A stretch of 64,000 bases of DNA, taken from NCBI GenBank assembly GCA_019119615.1, contig DWWQ01000004.1:1-64000 (forward strand), in the 5' to 3' direction. Position 1 is the stretch's first letter; every line of letters starts with the position of its first letter. Shown one piece after another: positions 33,786 through 42,847 of this stretch. A program made the position numbers and the translations under genes. Origin of the DNA: Candidatus Alistipes stercoravium (GTDB taxonomy: Bacteria; Bacteroidota; Bacteroidia; Bacteroidales; Rikenellaceae). Below the pieces are notes generated by a model that was given only the letters and a program-made list of their open reading frames with translations, was not told the DNA's origin and made no database searches.

Positions 33786-36491
33786 ATGAAACTATTCAAA
33801 ACCGCCGTAATGCTGATCGTCGGGCTGGCGCTCGGGTTCTTCGCAGGATGCACGGACGACGACGGAATCGACAACCGCGATCTGGATTACGGGTACGTTC
33901 AGTTCAAGTTGTACAAGGAGGCCTCCTATGAAGCCCCCCAGGACGATGCGACTCAGACACAATCCCGGGCCGTCAAGCCCCAGCTGGATTACCTTGCGGA
34001 AGCCAGCAAGGTCCAGGTAACGCTCTCCAGCGGCGAAGAGACGATCGTCCAGACGCTCACGCTTTCGGCCGCCGATGCCGAAAGCGCCGAATACGGCATG
34101 CGGAGTGCCAAACTCAAGCTCCTTACGGGCAACTACACGATCACCCGCTTCACGCTTTTCGATGCCGAGGACGGGGAACTCTACAACGGCAATGCCGTCG
34201 ATCCCGATCTGACGGTCGTCGCCGGAGGACTCACTGTTCACGACCTTACGGTAAATGTCCAGCCGCGCGGCAAGGTGCGCTTCACCCTCACGAAGGACAT
34301 GTCCGGATTCAATCCGCCGAAGAGCCGCAGCGGAGTCTCCCGCCAGTACATCTTCGAGGAGATCGGATCGTTCGACATTACGGTCAAGGATACCGAAACG
34401 AACAACCTCGTATCGTTCGAAAAACTGCCCGTAACCTTCTCGATCCATTTCGACGATCCCGAAAATACGGAAACCGCTCCGGGATATCAGACCTCGACCT
34501 GCGCCTGCGACTCGCTGCTCTCGCTTCCGGCCGGAAACTATGCGGTCATCAAATATGTTACCTACGACAGCGACGGCACCCTGCTCGAGACCAATACCGC
34601 TCCGGCCGAGTCGCCCTTCACGGTCGAGGACAACCGTACGACCGACAGCGACGTCGCCGTTACGCTCTACGAGGCCGACGAATACATGAAGGACCACTAT
34701 GCGCTCTACGCGATCTGGAAAGCGCTGCACGGCGATGAGTGGTCCTACCAGGGCGAGAACTACCCCGTCGGATCGAACTGGGACTTCAACAAGGACCCCG
34801 ACCTGTGGAGCTACCAGCCGGGTGTCGAGGTCCATACCAACGGACGTATCGCCATGATCGACATCAGCGGCTTCGGCTTCTCGGGCGACATGCCCAAGGA
34901 GCTCGGACAGCTCACCGAGCTCGTAGAGCTCTATCTGGGCACGCACAACGACACGAACGTCGGCTTCAAGGATCCGACGCTCGATCCCGACCAGAGCCTC
35001 ACCGAGCGTTCGCGCAACCGCATGGAGAACCATCGCGCCCTGCTGCACGCCATGCACCCGGCCACGCAGATGTCCTGGCCCTGCGCCTTTGCGCTGCGCG
35101 AGCACGGCATCCACATCCGCGCCACGGAGCTCTACGACCAGGGCTACACCGAGGATCAGATCTTCGAGGCCTCGACGGGCCGCCAGCGCGACATCCGTCC
35201 GATGGACACCTCGCACGGCAAGCTCTGCAACGGGCTCCGGTCGCTGCCCGCCGAGATCGGCAACCTCAAGAAGCTCGAGTACCTCTATATCGCCAACAGC
35301 GCCATCGAGTCGCTTCCCGACTACGAGGGCGAAGGCCGCGAGGGCATGTCGGGACTGGCAGCCTGCACCGATTTCGAGGTGTACAACTGCCCGAACATGA
35401 AGAAGTTCCCGCGCGCTATCGCCAAGATGCCGAAGCTCGTTGCCGCGAACCTCTCGAACAACAAGCAGTGGGAGGCCCAGGATCTCCACGACGGACTGAC
35501 CGAACTGGCCGAAGGTCCCTCGAAGGAGACCCTGCAGATGCTCTACCTGACGGACAACAGCCTCGAGGAGCTGCCCGCCTCCTTCCGGAACTTCAAGCGT
35601 CTGGGTCTGCTCGACCTGACGCGCAACAACATCCACACGCTCCATCCGCTGGGCGAGGAGGTTGCTCCCGTGGAGCTGGTCTTCAGCCACAACCAGATCG
35701 AGGAGATCCCCGTCGACGAGAACGGCCGGTTCTGCAACATGGACGATCTGACCGAGTTCTCCTTCTCGTTCAACAAGCTGAAGAAGTTCCCCAACATCTT
35801 CAGCTCGGAGATGATCTCCGCCATCTCGAACGTCGACTTCTCCTACAACGACCTGCAGGACTATACCGACGAGGAGGCTGCCGCCTTCAAGGGCATCTAT
35901 GTCCAGACGCTCACCCTGGCCGGCAACCCGGGACTGACGAAATATCCCAAGTGGCTCGGCGACTCCGACTCGGAGGTGTCGTACATCATCCTGCGCGGCT
36001 GCGGCCTCACGGAGTTCCCCGAAGGGTGCTTCGAGGGCAAGTATTCGAGCCGTCTGATCTCGTTCGACCTGACGTACAACCGCCTCACGGATCTTCCCGA
36101 CGACTTCTCGGCCGACACGCTCCCCTACCTCTACGGTCTCGACCTGTCGCAGAACGCCTTCGCGAAGTTCCCCTACGAGCCGATGACCTGCAAGGGGCTG
36201 ACGGTCTTCGCCATCCGCGGCCAGCGCGACGAGCAGGGCGAACGCTGCCTGAGGGAGTGGCCCACGGGCGTCTACCAGCACACCGGTCTGCGCGGCTTCT
36301 ACATCGGTTCGAACGACCTGCGCAAGATCGACGACACGATCTCGACGGCCATCTGGACGCTCGACATCAGCGACAACCCCAACATCACGTTCGATGCTTC
36401 GGATGTCTGCTACGCCTGGGAGAACGGAGCCTATATCCTCATTTACGACAAGACGCAGAACATCACCAACTGCGAAGCGATGCTCGAATAA
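33786..36491 (+). CDS. Leucine-rich-repeat surface lipoprotein with DUF4458-like N-terminus
   Basis: This 901-residue lipoprotein (lipobox FFAGC, Cys ~21) has an N-terminal pair of beta domains (about 35-295) similar to DUF4458, which reads like a pilus- or fimbrillin-like fold. A long leucine-rich-repeat array follows (about 300-890) with units such as LEYLYIANSAIESLPDYEGEG, LQMLYLTDNSLEELPASFRNF and LISFDLTYNRLTDLPDDF. LRR solenoids bind proteins, which argues for a protein ligand. There is no enzyme motif. GC and codon usage look like those of the neighbours. Confidence 0.75.
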   Translation: MKLFKTAVMLIVGLALGFFAGCTDDDGIDNRDLDYGYVQFKLYKEASYEAPQDDATQTQSRAVKPQLDYLAEASKVQVTLSSGEETIVQTLTLSAADAESAEYGMRSAKLKLLTGNYTITRFTLFDAEDGELYNGNAVDPDLTVVAGGLTVHDLTVNVQPRGKVRFTLTKDMSGFNPPKSRSGVSRQYIFEEIGSFDITVKDTETNNLVSFEKLPVTFSIHFDDPENTETAPGYQTSTCACDSLLSLPAGNYAVIKYVTYDSDGTLLETNTAPAESPFTVEDNRTTDSDVAVTLYEADEYMKDHYALYAIWKALHGDEWSYQGENYPVGSNWDFNKDPDLWSYQPGVEVHTNGRIAMIDISGFGFSGDMPKELGQLTELVELYLGTHNDTNVGFKDPTLDPDQSLTERSRNRMENHRALLHAMHPATQMSWPCAFALREHGIHIRATELYDQGYTEDQIFEASTGRQRDIRPMDTSHGKLCNGLRSLPAEIGNLKKLEYLYIANSAIESLPDYEGEGREGMSGLAACTDFEVYNCPNMKKFPRAIAKMPKLVAANLSNNKQWEAQDLHDGLTELAEGPSKETLQMLYLTDNSLEELPASFRNFKRLGLLDLTRNNIHTLHPLGEEVAPVELVFSHNQIEEIPVDENGRFCNMDDLTEFSFSFNKLKKFPNIFSSEMISAISNVDFSYNDLQDYTDEEAAAFKGIYVQTLTLAGNPGLTKYPKWLGDSDSEVSYIILRGCGLTEFPEGCFEGKYSSRLISFDLTYNRLTDLPDDFSADTLPYLYGLDLSQNAFAKFPYEPMTCKGLTVFAIRGQRDEQGERCLREWPTGVYQHTGLRGFYIGSNDLRKIDDTISTAIWTLDISDNPNITFDASDVCYAWENGAYILIYDKTQNITNCEAMLE

Positions 36492-36513
36492 CCTTTAAGA
36501 ACGTACGCAAATC

Positions 36514-38154
36514 ATGAACGCAAAAACCTATATAGCGATTTTTCTCTGCGCACTCGTCGCCGTCGGTTGTACGGACGACAAGAAGGTCGGCGTGAAGATC
36601 GACAACGACACGATCGAGATCGGTGCCGAGGGCGGAACCCGGAACATCCGGATCACGGCCGACGACCAGTGGGTCGCCTTGACGAACGATCCCTGGATCA
36701 CCATCTCGCCGGCCAACGGCCGCGGCTCGGCCGTCTGCCAGATCATCATCGACTCGGCCCTGCTCAACGAACCCCGCCAGGGCATGGTGCGCATCCAGAA
36801 CCAGAACAACTGGGAGGAGCGCCGCGACATCTCCATCTCGCAGCAGGGTTTCGACTACGCCATTACGCTTGAGAGCCCGCAGGTCAACATCGCCAACTAC
36901 GCCGCACTGGGCGCTCGTACGTTCGACGTACGCGTGAAGACCAACGTCGATTTCGACATCGAGATTCCCGAAGAGGCCCAGTCCTGGCTCCGCTCCGAGG
37001 AGTATCAGGTCAATCTCGACCGGGGTGTGCGTCCCCGCGAGGTAACCCTGCGCTTCAACTGGGAGATCAATTCGCGCGACACGGAACGCAACGCCTCCAT
37101 CGTTTTCAAACCCCGCAAGGAGGTGCAGCTTGCCACGCAGGACGGCCTGACCGTACGACAGAACGCATCCGAGCCGATCGACGTCGGGACGCGCGCCGGA
37201 GACTCCGTAGCGCTGCTCTCGATCGCCCGCGCCCTCGACATGTGGCAGTCGTGGGAAACCTCCGAGAGCATGGCGAACTGGGACAACGTGGAACTCTGGG
37301 AAAAGGATATGGAAGGATGTACGGACGACATGGTCGGCCGCGTAAAATACGCCCGTTTCTACATGTTCAGCACCAAGGAGGGTATTCCGTTCGAGGTTCA
37401 GTACCTCACGGCCGCCAACGAACTGGTCTTCTATTCGAATACCAACTCCACCCTCTACAACCTCTCCACGGGAGAGCACATTTCGAAGCTCAAGCAACTC
37501 AAACGGCTGACCATCGGCGCATACGGACTTACCGAACTGGATCCTTCGTTCAAGGAGCTCAAGAGCCTCGAATACCTCAATCTCTCGGGCAACAACTTCG
37601 AGAATATTCCGTCGGTACTCACCAAGGAGAATTTCCCGAATCTGCATGCCCTGCGGCTGAATACCAACCAGCGCATCATCATCTACGACCTTTACAACTC
37701 GACGACCACCAATTTCGGCGGTCTGTTCCAGGAGACGAGCGAAACGCGTGAATTTCCGCGCCGCCTGCTCGAATGGGACAAGCTCGATACGCTGGTGCTC
37801 TCGGTGAACTACCTCCAGGGCCGCATTCCCGACATGAAGGACTACACGACCTACACGCAGGCCGACATCAACGCCGCAGACTCGCTGCCACAGGCGCTGG
37901 TGGGCATTCCGAAGGTGCTTCCCAACATCAAGCGCTTCTCGATCAACCTGAACCGTCTGACCGGAGAGCTCCCCGAATGGCTGCTCCGCCACCCGGCACT
38001 CGACTGGTGGGACCCCTTCACGCTGGTCTTCACCCAGGAGGGCAAGGACAAGGAGGGCAAGACGGCAGGATTCACCAACGAGCCGATCAACCTGAACGAC
38101 TACTACGAATTCTACGAGGGAAAGAAGTATCTCGATCCCAACCGGAAAGAGTAG
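36514..38154 (+). CDS. BACON-domain / leucine-rich-repeat lipoprotein
   Basis: This 546-residue lipoprotein (lipobox VAVGC, Cys ~19) has a BACON-like domain (about 22-115: IDNDTIEIGAEGGTRNIRITADDQWV ... ISISQQGF), a second related beta domain (about 120-220) and a region with leucine-rich repeats (about 310-500, e.g. LKSLEYLNLSGNNFENIPSVL). BACON domains are surface binding or spacer modules in Bacteroidota. It is the second LRR protein of the locus and follows the first by 22 bp. Confidence 0.75.
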   Translation: MNAKTYIAIFLCALVAVGCTDDKKVGVKIDNDTIEIGAEGGTRNIRITADDQWVALTNDPWITISPANGRGSAVCQIIIDSALLNEPRQGMVRIQNQNNWEERRDISISQQGFDYAITLESPQVNIANYAALGARTFDVRVKTNVDFDIEIPEEAQSWLRSEEYQVNLDRGVRPREVTLRFNWEINSRDTERNASIVFKPRKEVQLATQDGLTVRQNASEPIDVGTRAGDSVALLSIARALDMWQSWETSESMANWDNVELWEKDMEGCTDDMVGRVKYARFYMFSTKEGIPFEVQYLTAANELVFYSNTNSTLYNLSTGEHISKLKQLKRLTIGAYGLTELDPSFKELKSLEYLNLSGNNFENIPSVLTKENFPNLHALRLNTNQRIIIYDLYNSTTTNFGGLFQETSETREFPRRLLEWDKLDTLVLSVNYLQGRIPDMKDYTTYTQADINAADSLPQALVGIPKVLPNIKRFSINLNRLTGELPEWLLRHPALDWWDPFTLVFTQEGKDKEGKTAGFTNEPINLNDYYEFYEGKKYLDPNRKE

Positions 38155-38192
38155 CCATCGGATTATTCAACGCATAAAACAGACAACGAAAG

Positions 38193-40253
38193 ATGAAAAA
38201 AGAGATATACGGCATTTGTATCGCAGCCCTGCTTGCTTTCGGCGCCTGCGCGACCGACGAGCTTCCGACGCCTTCGGAACCGCGGCTCGAAACGCCGGAG
38301 CAGAACGAGCCCGTCTCGGGCGAGGTGCTCGTAAAGTTCCAGAGCTACGTCAGCGACATGCTCGACCAAATGGAGGCCCGGACCCGCAGCGGCGCTCCGG
38401 CTACCCGTTCGGGAATCCTCTCCGTGGACGAAGTCCTGGACCTTATCGGCGGCTATGAAATCGAGCGCATCTTCCCGGTCGATGCCCGCACCGAAGAGCG
38501 CACGCGCGAAGCGGGACTCAACCTCTGGTATGTGGTGCGTTTCAACAAGGAGTACAGCGTCGAGGAGGTCATCGCCCGCCTTTCGCAACTCGGAGAGGTA
38601 CAGTATGCCAACCCCAACCGCAAGATCCAGCGTGCCTACAGCAGCGAACGCAAGGCCACGCCCCTGACGCGCGAGACGCTCGAAATGCTCAAGCGCCGCA
38701 CAGCCGGCACGCGTGCCGGAGCCTCCTTCAGCGACCCGCTGCTTCCGATGCAGTGGAATCTGGTCAACGACGGCACGATGTTCACCGGCACGGAGGCCTG
38801 CCCGCAGGCGAAATCGATCGCCGGCGCCGACGTTCGGTGCCAGGAGGCCTGGAGCGCCTCGACGGGCGATCCGTCGATCATCGTCGCCGTGCTGGACGAG
38901 GGTGTCTGCCTGACACACCCCGAGCTGGCCGCGAACATCTGGACCAACGAAGATGAAATCGACGGTTCGAAAAAGGACAACGACGGCAACGGATATGCCG
39001 GCGACATCCACGGATACAACTTCGTAACCAACACCGGTATCATCACCTGGGACGATCTGAACGACACGGGCCACGGCACGCATGTCGCCGGCGTCATTGC
39101 CGCCATGAACGGCAACAACGAGGGTATCTGCTCGATCGCGGGAGGCACGCCCTCGCAGCCGGGCGTGAAGATCATGTCATGCCAGATTTTCGCCGGAAAC
39201 ACCGGAGGCAACTCCATGTCGTCGGTCAAGGCGATCAAATACGCCGCCGACAACGGTGCGGTCATCCTCCAGTGCAGCTGGGGTTATACCTCCGGTACGG
39301 CCAACAGCTATGAGTGGGGTTCGCCGGGCTACGCCAACGAGGAGCAGTGGGAAACCCTCGCTCCGCTCGAAAAGGACGCCATCGATTACTTCACCCACAA
39401 CGCCGGATCGCCCAACGGCCCCATCGACGGCGGTATCGCCGTCTTCGCCTCGGGCAACGAGTACGCCAATACGGCAGGATTTCCCGGTGCGGCCAGCATG
39501 TGCGTTTCGGTAGCCGCCACGGCCGCCGACTACACGCCCGCCACCTACACCAATTACGGCGGCGGCACGAAGATCTCGGCCCCGGGCGGCGACCGCGACT
39601 ACTACTGGGATTACGGCGAAGGCGCCCTGCGCGGTGAAACGGGCTGCGTGCTCTCGACGCTTCCCTACAACGTCAGCGAAACCGGCTACGGCTACATGGA
39701 GGGCACCTCGATGGCCTGCCCGCACGTCTCGGGCGTCGTGGCTCTGGGCCTTTCGTATGCCGCCCAGATGCGCCGCCACTTCACGGCCGAGGAGTTCCGC
39801 GAACTGCTCTACCGGACCGCCACGCCGATCGACTCCTACATCACCAGCACGAAGTTCTACTACCGTTACGCCTACGACATGGGGCTCACCAACCCCACGC
39901 AGATGATGCTCACGAACTATACGGGAAAGATGGGTACCGGACAGGTCAATGCCCGGCAGCTGCTTGACGCCGTCGCGCAAGGCGGCGTGCAGATGCGCTT
40001 CCCGAACCTCTACATTCCGCTTGAGGGTTCGGTAACGGAGCGTCCGGCCGTTTACTTCCTCGACGGCGAACAGCTGACCTACACCGTGCAGATCGACGAC
40101 GGGAGCATTGCTACGGCAACGCTCGAAAACGGCCTGCTCACCGTCAAGGGCCTCAAGGAGGGCTCGACGCATGCGTCGATCTCGGCCGGCAGCCAGACGC
40201 AGTCGTTCAATATCACCGTCCGCAAGTCGGCAAACGGAAACGGATGGCTTTAG
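38193..40253 (+). CDS. Subtilisin-family (S8) serine protease, surface lipoprotein
   Basis: This 686-residue protein has a signal sequence with lipobox (LAFGAC, Cys ~19), an inhibitor-like propeptide (about 40-150, LWYVVRFNKEYSVEEVIARLSQLGEVQYANPN) and an S8 catalytic domain. All three catalytic residues are present: Asp in VAVLDEGV (~235), His in GHGTHVAGVIAAM (~294) and Ser in GTSMACPHVSGVVALG (~507). A small C-terminal Ig-like domain follows. The protease is probably displayed outside the outer membrane and would generate peptides for the SusCD importer upstream. It is the only hydrolase in the locus. The catalytic assignment is firm; the substrate is not known. Confidence 0.93.
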   Translation: MKKEIYGICIAALLAFGACATDELPTPSEPRLETPEQNEPVSGEVLVKFQSYVSDMLDQMEARTRSGAPATRSGILSVDEVLDLIGGYEIERIFPVDARTEERTREAGLNLWYVVRFNKEYSVEEVIARLSQLGEVQYANPNRKIQRAYSSERKATPLTRETLEMLKRRTAGTRAGASFSDPLLPMQWNLVNDGTMFTGTEACPQAKSIAGADVRCQEAWSASTGDPSIIVAVLDEGVCLTHPELAANIWTNEDEIDGSKKDNDGNGYAGDIHGYNFVTNTGIITWDDLNDTGHGTHVAGVIAAMNGNNEGICSIAGGTPSQPGVKIMSCQIFAGNTGGNSMSSVKAIKYAADNGAVILQCSWGYTSGTANSYEWGSPGYANEEQWETLAPLEKDAIDYFTHNAGSPNGPIDGGIAVFASGNEYANTAGFPGAASMCVSVAATAADYTPATYTNYGGGTKISAPGGDRDYYWDYGEGALRGETGCVLSTLPYNVSETGYGYMEGTSMACPHVSGVVALGLSYAAQMRRHFTAEEFRELLYRTATPIDSYITSTKFYYRYAYDMGLTNPTQMMLTNYTGKMGTGQVNARQLLDAVAQGGVQMRFPNLYIPLEGSVTERPAVYFLDGEQLTYTVQIDDGSIATATLENGLLTVKGLKEGSTHASISAGSQTQSFNITVRKSANGNGWL

Positions 40254-40254
40254 G

Positions 40255-41061
40255 ATGCGGCGCGGCGGAACGATAGCGATGCTTTGTGCCGGATGGGCGT
40301 GTGCGATGTTCCTCGCCATGCCCCTCCGGGCACAGGTGCCGCATATTCCGCAGGCGCTGCGTGACAGTCTGGCCCATCCGCCCCAGGCCGAAGGCCGCGA
40401 GGCGATGCGTTTCGAGCGCATGCGCATTGAGACGGGCGAGATCCGCGAGGAGGCCACGCCGCCGAGTTTCACCTACCGCTGGACGAACGCCGGCGAACGG
40501 CCGCTCGTCATCACCCGCGTGGAGACCACCTGCGGATGCGCCGCGGCCTCGTACGACCGGCGGCCGGTGCTTCCGGGCGGCGAGGGGAGCATTACGGTAA
40601 CGTACCACCCGAAGCGGCATCCGGGTTATTTCCGGCGGCGGATCTTCGTCTTCACGCAGCTCTCGGAGAAACTCCCCACGGCGATTCTCGAACTCACCGG
40701 ACGGGTTATCCCCGCGGCATTGCCGACGGCGGACTATCCCTATGCGATGAACGCCCTGCGGCTCAAGCAGCAGGAGGTGCATATCGCCGGAGACCGAGCG
40801 CAGACCGAGCGCATCGAGTGCCTGAATGCCGGCGAGGAGCCGCTGCGCATCACGGCAGACAGCCTGCTGCTCCCGCCCTACATCCGCTTCGAATGCGACC
40901 CGCAGCGGCTGGAGCCCGGAGCGACGGGCGACCTGGTCATCCGCTTCGACCCTTCGAAAGCCCCGGAGCGCCTGCCCGAGCAGCTGCCCGTCATCCTGCA
41001 GGGCGTCGGGCTCACGCCGCGGCAAAGCACCGTACGCATCCGCTTCGGCACATCGCGCTGA
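40255..41061 (+). CDS. DUF1573 domain protein, secreted
   Basis: This 268-residue product has a signal peptide (about 1-26, ending LRAQ) and two DUF1573/ASPM-like Ig folds. The first carries the hallmark TTCGCAAASYDRRPVLPGGEGSITVTYHP, the second LRITADSLLLPP ... LEPGATGDLVIRFDP. DUF1573 proteins are widespread Bacteroidota envelope proteins without a known enzymatic role. The ATG lies 1 bp after the S8 protease stop, suggesting translational coupling; the longer ORF start (40108) lies inside the protease gene. Confidence 0.85.
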   Translation: MRRGGTIAMLCAGWACAMFLAMPLRAQVPHIPQALRDSLAHPPQAEGREAMRFERMRIETGEIREEATPPSFTYRWTNAGERPLVITRVETTCGCAAASYDRRPVLPGGEGSITVTYHPKRHPGYFRRRIFVFTQLSEKLPTAILELTGRVIPAALPTADYPYAMNALRLKQQEVHIAGDRAQTERIECLNAGEEPLRITADSLLLPPYIRFECDPQRLEPGATGDLVIRFDPSKAPERLPEQLPVILQGVGLTPRQSTVRIRFGTSR

Positions 41062-41103
41062 CGAATCCACAAACAAGAATTTGACAAAAAGTAACGATAC
41101 AGC

Positions 41104-41571
41104 ATGAAAAAACTTCTGAAACTGACCCTCCTCGCGGCTGCCGCACTCTGTCTGGGCGCCTGCGACGAAGACAAGACCTACGAGGATCCCGGCCTGGAGG
41201 TTACGCCTCACAACATCTCCGGGACCTGGCAGCTTGCCGAATGGAACGGCACGACGCTCGCCGAAGGCAGCTATGTCTACATCGAGTTCACGCGCAAGGA
41301 CCAGCTCTTCACGATGTACCAGAATCTGGACAGCTTCTCGGCGCGCAAGCTCACGGGACGCTACGACATCACGACCGACGTCGAGCTCGGCGCCATCATC
41401 ATGGGTGCCTACGACTACGGCATCGGCGACTGGGGACACCGCTACATCGTCTCGGACCTCTACGAGGATACGATGGTCTGGACGGCCCAGGACGACCCGA
41501 CGATCGTCTCGGTGTATAAGCGCTGCGACGCGATACCCGGCGAGATCACCGGCGCTGCGGCGGAAGAATAG
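41104..41571 (+). CDS. Lipocalin-like small lipoprotein
   Basis: This 155-residue lipoprotein (lipobox LCLGAC, Cys ~20) has a beta-barrel-like sequence beginning ISGTWQLAEWNGTTLAEGSYVYIEF and including LTGRYDITTD, the pattern of Bacteroidota lipocalin-like/META-adjacent domains. It closes the locus and is followed by a strong terminator. The function is unknown; ligand binding is the default guess. Confidence 0.7.
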   Translation: MKKLLKLTLLAAAALCLGACDEDKTYEDPGLEVTPHNISGTWQLAEWNGTTLAEGSYVYIEFTRKDQLFTMYQNLDSFSARKLTGRYDITTDVELGAIIMGAYDYGIGDWGHRYIVSDLYEDTMVWTAQDDPTIVSVYKRCDAIPGEITGAAAEE

Positions 41572-41595
41572 CCGCATCCCGACTGCGGAACAGCG

Positions 41596-41625
41596 AAAAA
41601 GGGATACCTTCGGGTATCCCTTTTT
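41596..41625 (+). terminator. Terminator ending the SusCD/protease locus
   Basis: AAAAAGGGATACC, a TTCG loop and GGTATCCCTTTTT form a perfect stem 24 bp after the last gene. Confidence 0.92.
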
Positions 41626-41759
41626 GTCTACAGCCCGGGGAAGGGATTCCGGGAACTGCGAAGTTCCGGGAACCCGGTTCCGAGTCCTCCGAAAGGTCGT
41701 TTTTTCGCCGCCCGACACGGAAAATGCCGCCGAAAATTTGATTTTCCGGAATAATTCGC

Positions 41760-41767
41760 TACATTTG
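41760..41767 (+). promoter_or_regulatory. Promoter of the aromatic amino acid leader/operon
   Basis: The -7 box TACATTTG has a TTG ~19 bp upstream and lies 21 nt before the leader-peptide ATG. Confidence 0.6.
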
Positions 41768-41788
41768 CAACAAGCAACACGACGAACG

Positions 41789-41869
41789 ATGCGTTCATAC
41801 GGATTTGCATACTTCTTTTATTCCTTTTTCTTTTACGCCGAGAGAAAAAGCGGGAGGTCATGCATGTAA
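41789..41869 (+). CDS. Phe/Tyr-rich leader peptide of pheA operon (attenuator)
   Basis: This 26-codon ORF has ten of residues 4-16 as Phe or Tyr (YGFAYFFYSFFFY), followed by a basic tail (AERKSGRSCM). It lies between a promoter and an intrinsic terminator and directly upstream of prephenate dehydratase, the committed step to phenylalanine. The Phe codons 13-15 form part of a 7-bp hairpin with the next segment, and the tail codons form the antiterminator strand. It is read in the ORF track only as the end of a longer shadow ORF. A low charged tRNA-Phe/Tyr level would stall the ribosome and favour read-through; this mechanism is inferred from known his/phe/trp attenuators. Confidence 0.85.
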   Translation: MRSYGFAYFFYSFFFYAERKSGRSCM

Positions 41870-41936
41870 CCGGATGAAACGATCAGAAAATACGGTAGAA
41901 CACGAAAATCCCGCTCCCCAAAGAGCGGGATTTTTT
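41824..41936 (+). promoter_or_regulatory. Transcription attenuator: alternative hairpins upstream of pheA
   Basis: Segment 1 CTTTTTC (41824-41830, in the Phe codons) pairs with segment 2 GAAAAAG (41844-41850). AGCGGGA (41849-41855), overlapping segment 2, pairs with segment 3 TCCCGCT (41909-41915) as antiterminator. Segment 3, as AAATCCCGCTC (41906-41916), pairs with segment 4 GAGCGGGATTT (41923-41933) and a T6 run as terminator. These pairings exclude each other, as required for attenuation. The spacing from the Phe codons to the antiterminator strand suits a stalled ribosome. Confidence 0.82.
41906..41936 (+). terminator. Attenuator terminator (segments 3:4)
   Basis: A perfect 11-bp stem with a CCCAAA loop and TTTTTT ends 19 bp before the prephenate dehydratase ATG. 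Confidence 0.9.
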
Positions 41937-41954
41937 AATGACAACCACAACCCC

Positions 41955-42800
41955 ATGAAACGAATCGCCATACAGGGCATCGCAGGATGCTTCCATGAAA
42001 CGGCCGCCCGCCGCCACTTCCCGGGCGAGGAGCTCGAAATCATCCCCTGCCGGAGCTTCGACGAACTCTTCGGCCGCATGGCCGAAGACCCGGCGCTGCT
42101 GGGCATCGCGGCCATCGAGAACACCATCGCGGGAAGCCTGCTCCCGAACCACGAACTGCTGCGGTGCAGCCGCACGCAGGTCATCGGCGAGGAGAAGCTC
42201 CGCATCTCGCATGTCGCAGCGGCCCTCCCGGGGCAGGGGCTCGACCGGATCCGCGAAATCCACTCGCACCCCATCGCCCTGATGCAGTGCGGGGAGTTCC
42301 TGAAGGGGCACCCGCAACTGAAGGTCGTCGAACGCGACGACACGGCCGGCAGCGCCCAGGAGATCGCCGAATGCCGGCTGGAGAGTACGGCGGCGATCTG
42401 CGGCGCCGATGCCGCGGAGCTCTACGGACTCGAGATCCTCGAACGGGGCATCGAGACCAACAAACACAACTTCACGCGCTTCCTCATCCTGGCCGACGAA
42501 CGCCTCGCCCCGTCGTACGTCGATGCGGAGCGCATCGACAAGGCCTCGCTCCTGTTCACGCTGGCCCATACGCAGGGAAGCCTCTCGAAGGTGCTCACCG
42601 TGCTGTCGTTCTACGACATCAACCTGACGAAGATCCAGTCGCTGCCGATCATCGGCCGCGAGTGGGAGTACCGCTTCTATGTGGACGTGGCCTTCGACGA
42701 CCCGCTCCGCTTCCGGCAGGCGATCGACGCCGTGCGGCCGCTCACGAGCGACTTCCGCATCCTCGGCCAATACGCCGCCTGCACCACTCCGGCGGTATGA
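41955..42800 (+). CDS. pheA: Prephenate dehydratase
   Basis: This 281-residue enzyme converts prephenate to phenylpyruvate. The catalytic domain (about 1-185) opens with RIAIQGIAGCFHETAARRHF and contains GIAAIENTIAGSLLPNHELL and the TRF motif (KHNFTRFLIL). A C-terminal ACT domain (about 195-275, SLLFTLAHTQGSLSKVLTVLSFYDINLTKIQSLP) includes the ESRP-equivalent region, so allosteric inhibition by Phe is likely. The chorismate mutase activity comes from the next gene. The start at 41955 is chosen over the ORF-track start 41805, which lies inside the leader ORF. Confidence 0.96.
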   Translation: MKRIAIQGIAGCFHETAARRHFPGEELEIIPCRSFDELFGRMAEDPALLGIAAIENTIAGSLLPNHELLRCSRTQVIGEEKLRISHVAAALPGQGLDRIREIHSHPIALMQCGEFLKGHPQLKVVERDDTAGSAQEIAECRLESTAAICGADAAELYGLEILERGIETNKHNFTRFLILADERLAPSYVDAERIDKASLLFTLAHTQGSLSKVLTVLSFYDINLTKIQSLPIIGREWEYRFYVDVAFDDPLRFRQAIDAVRPLTSDFRILGQYAACTTPAV

Positions 42801-42847
42801 TCCGCCCGGGAACCGAATACCGAAACGACAAAAAAACGACAATAGCC

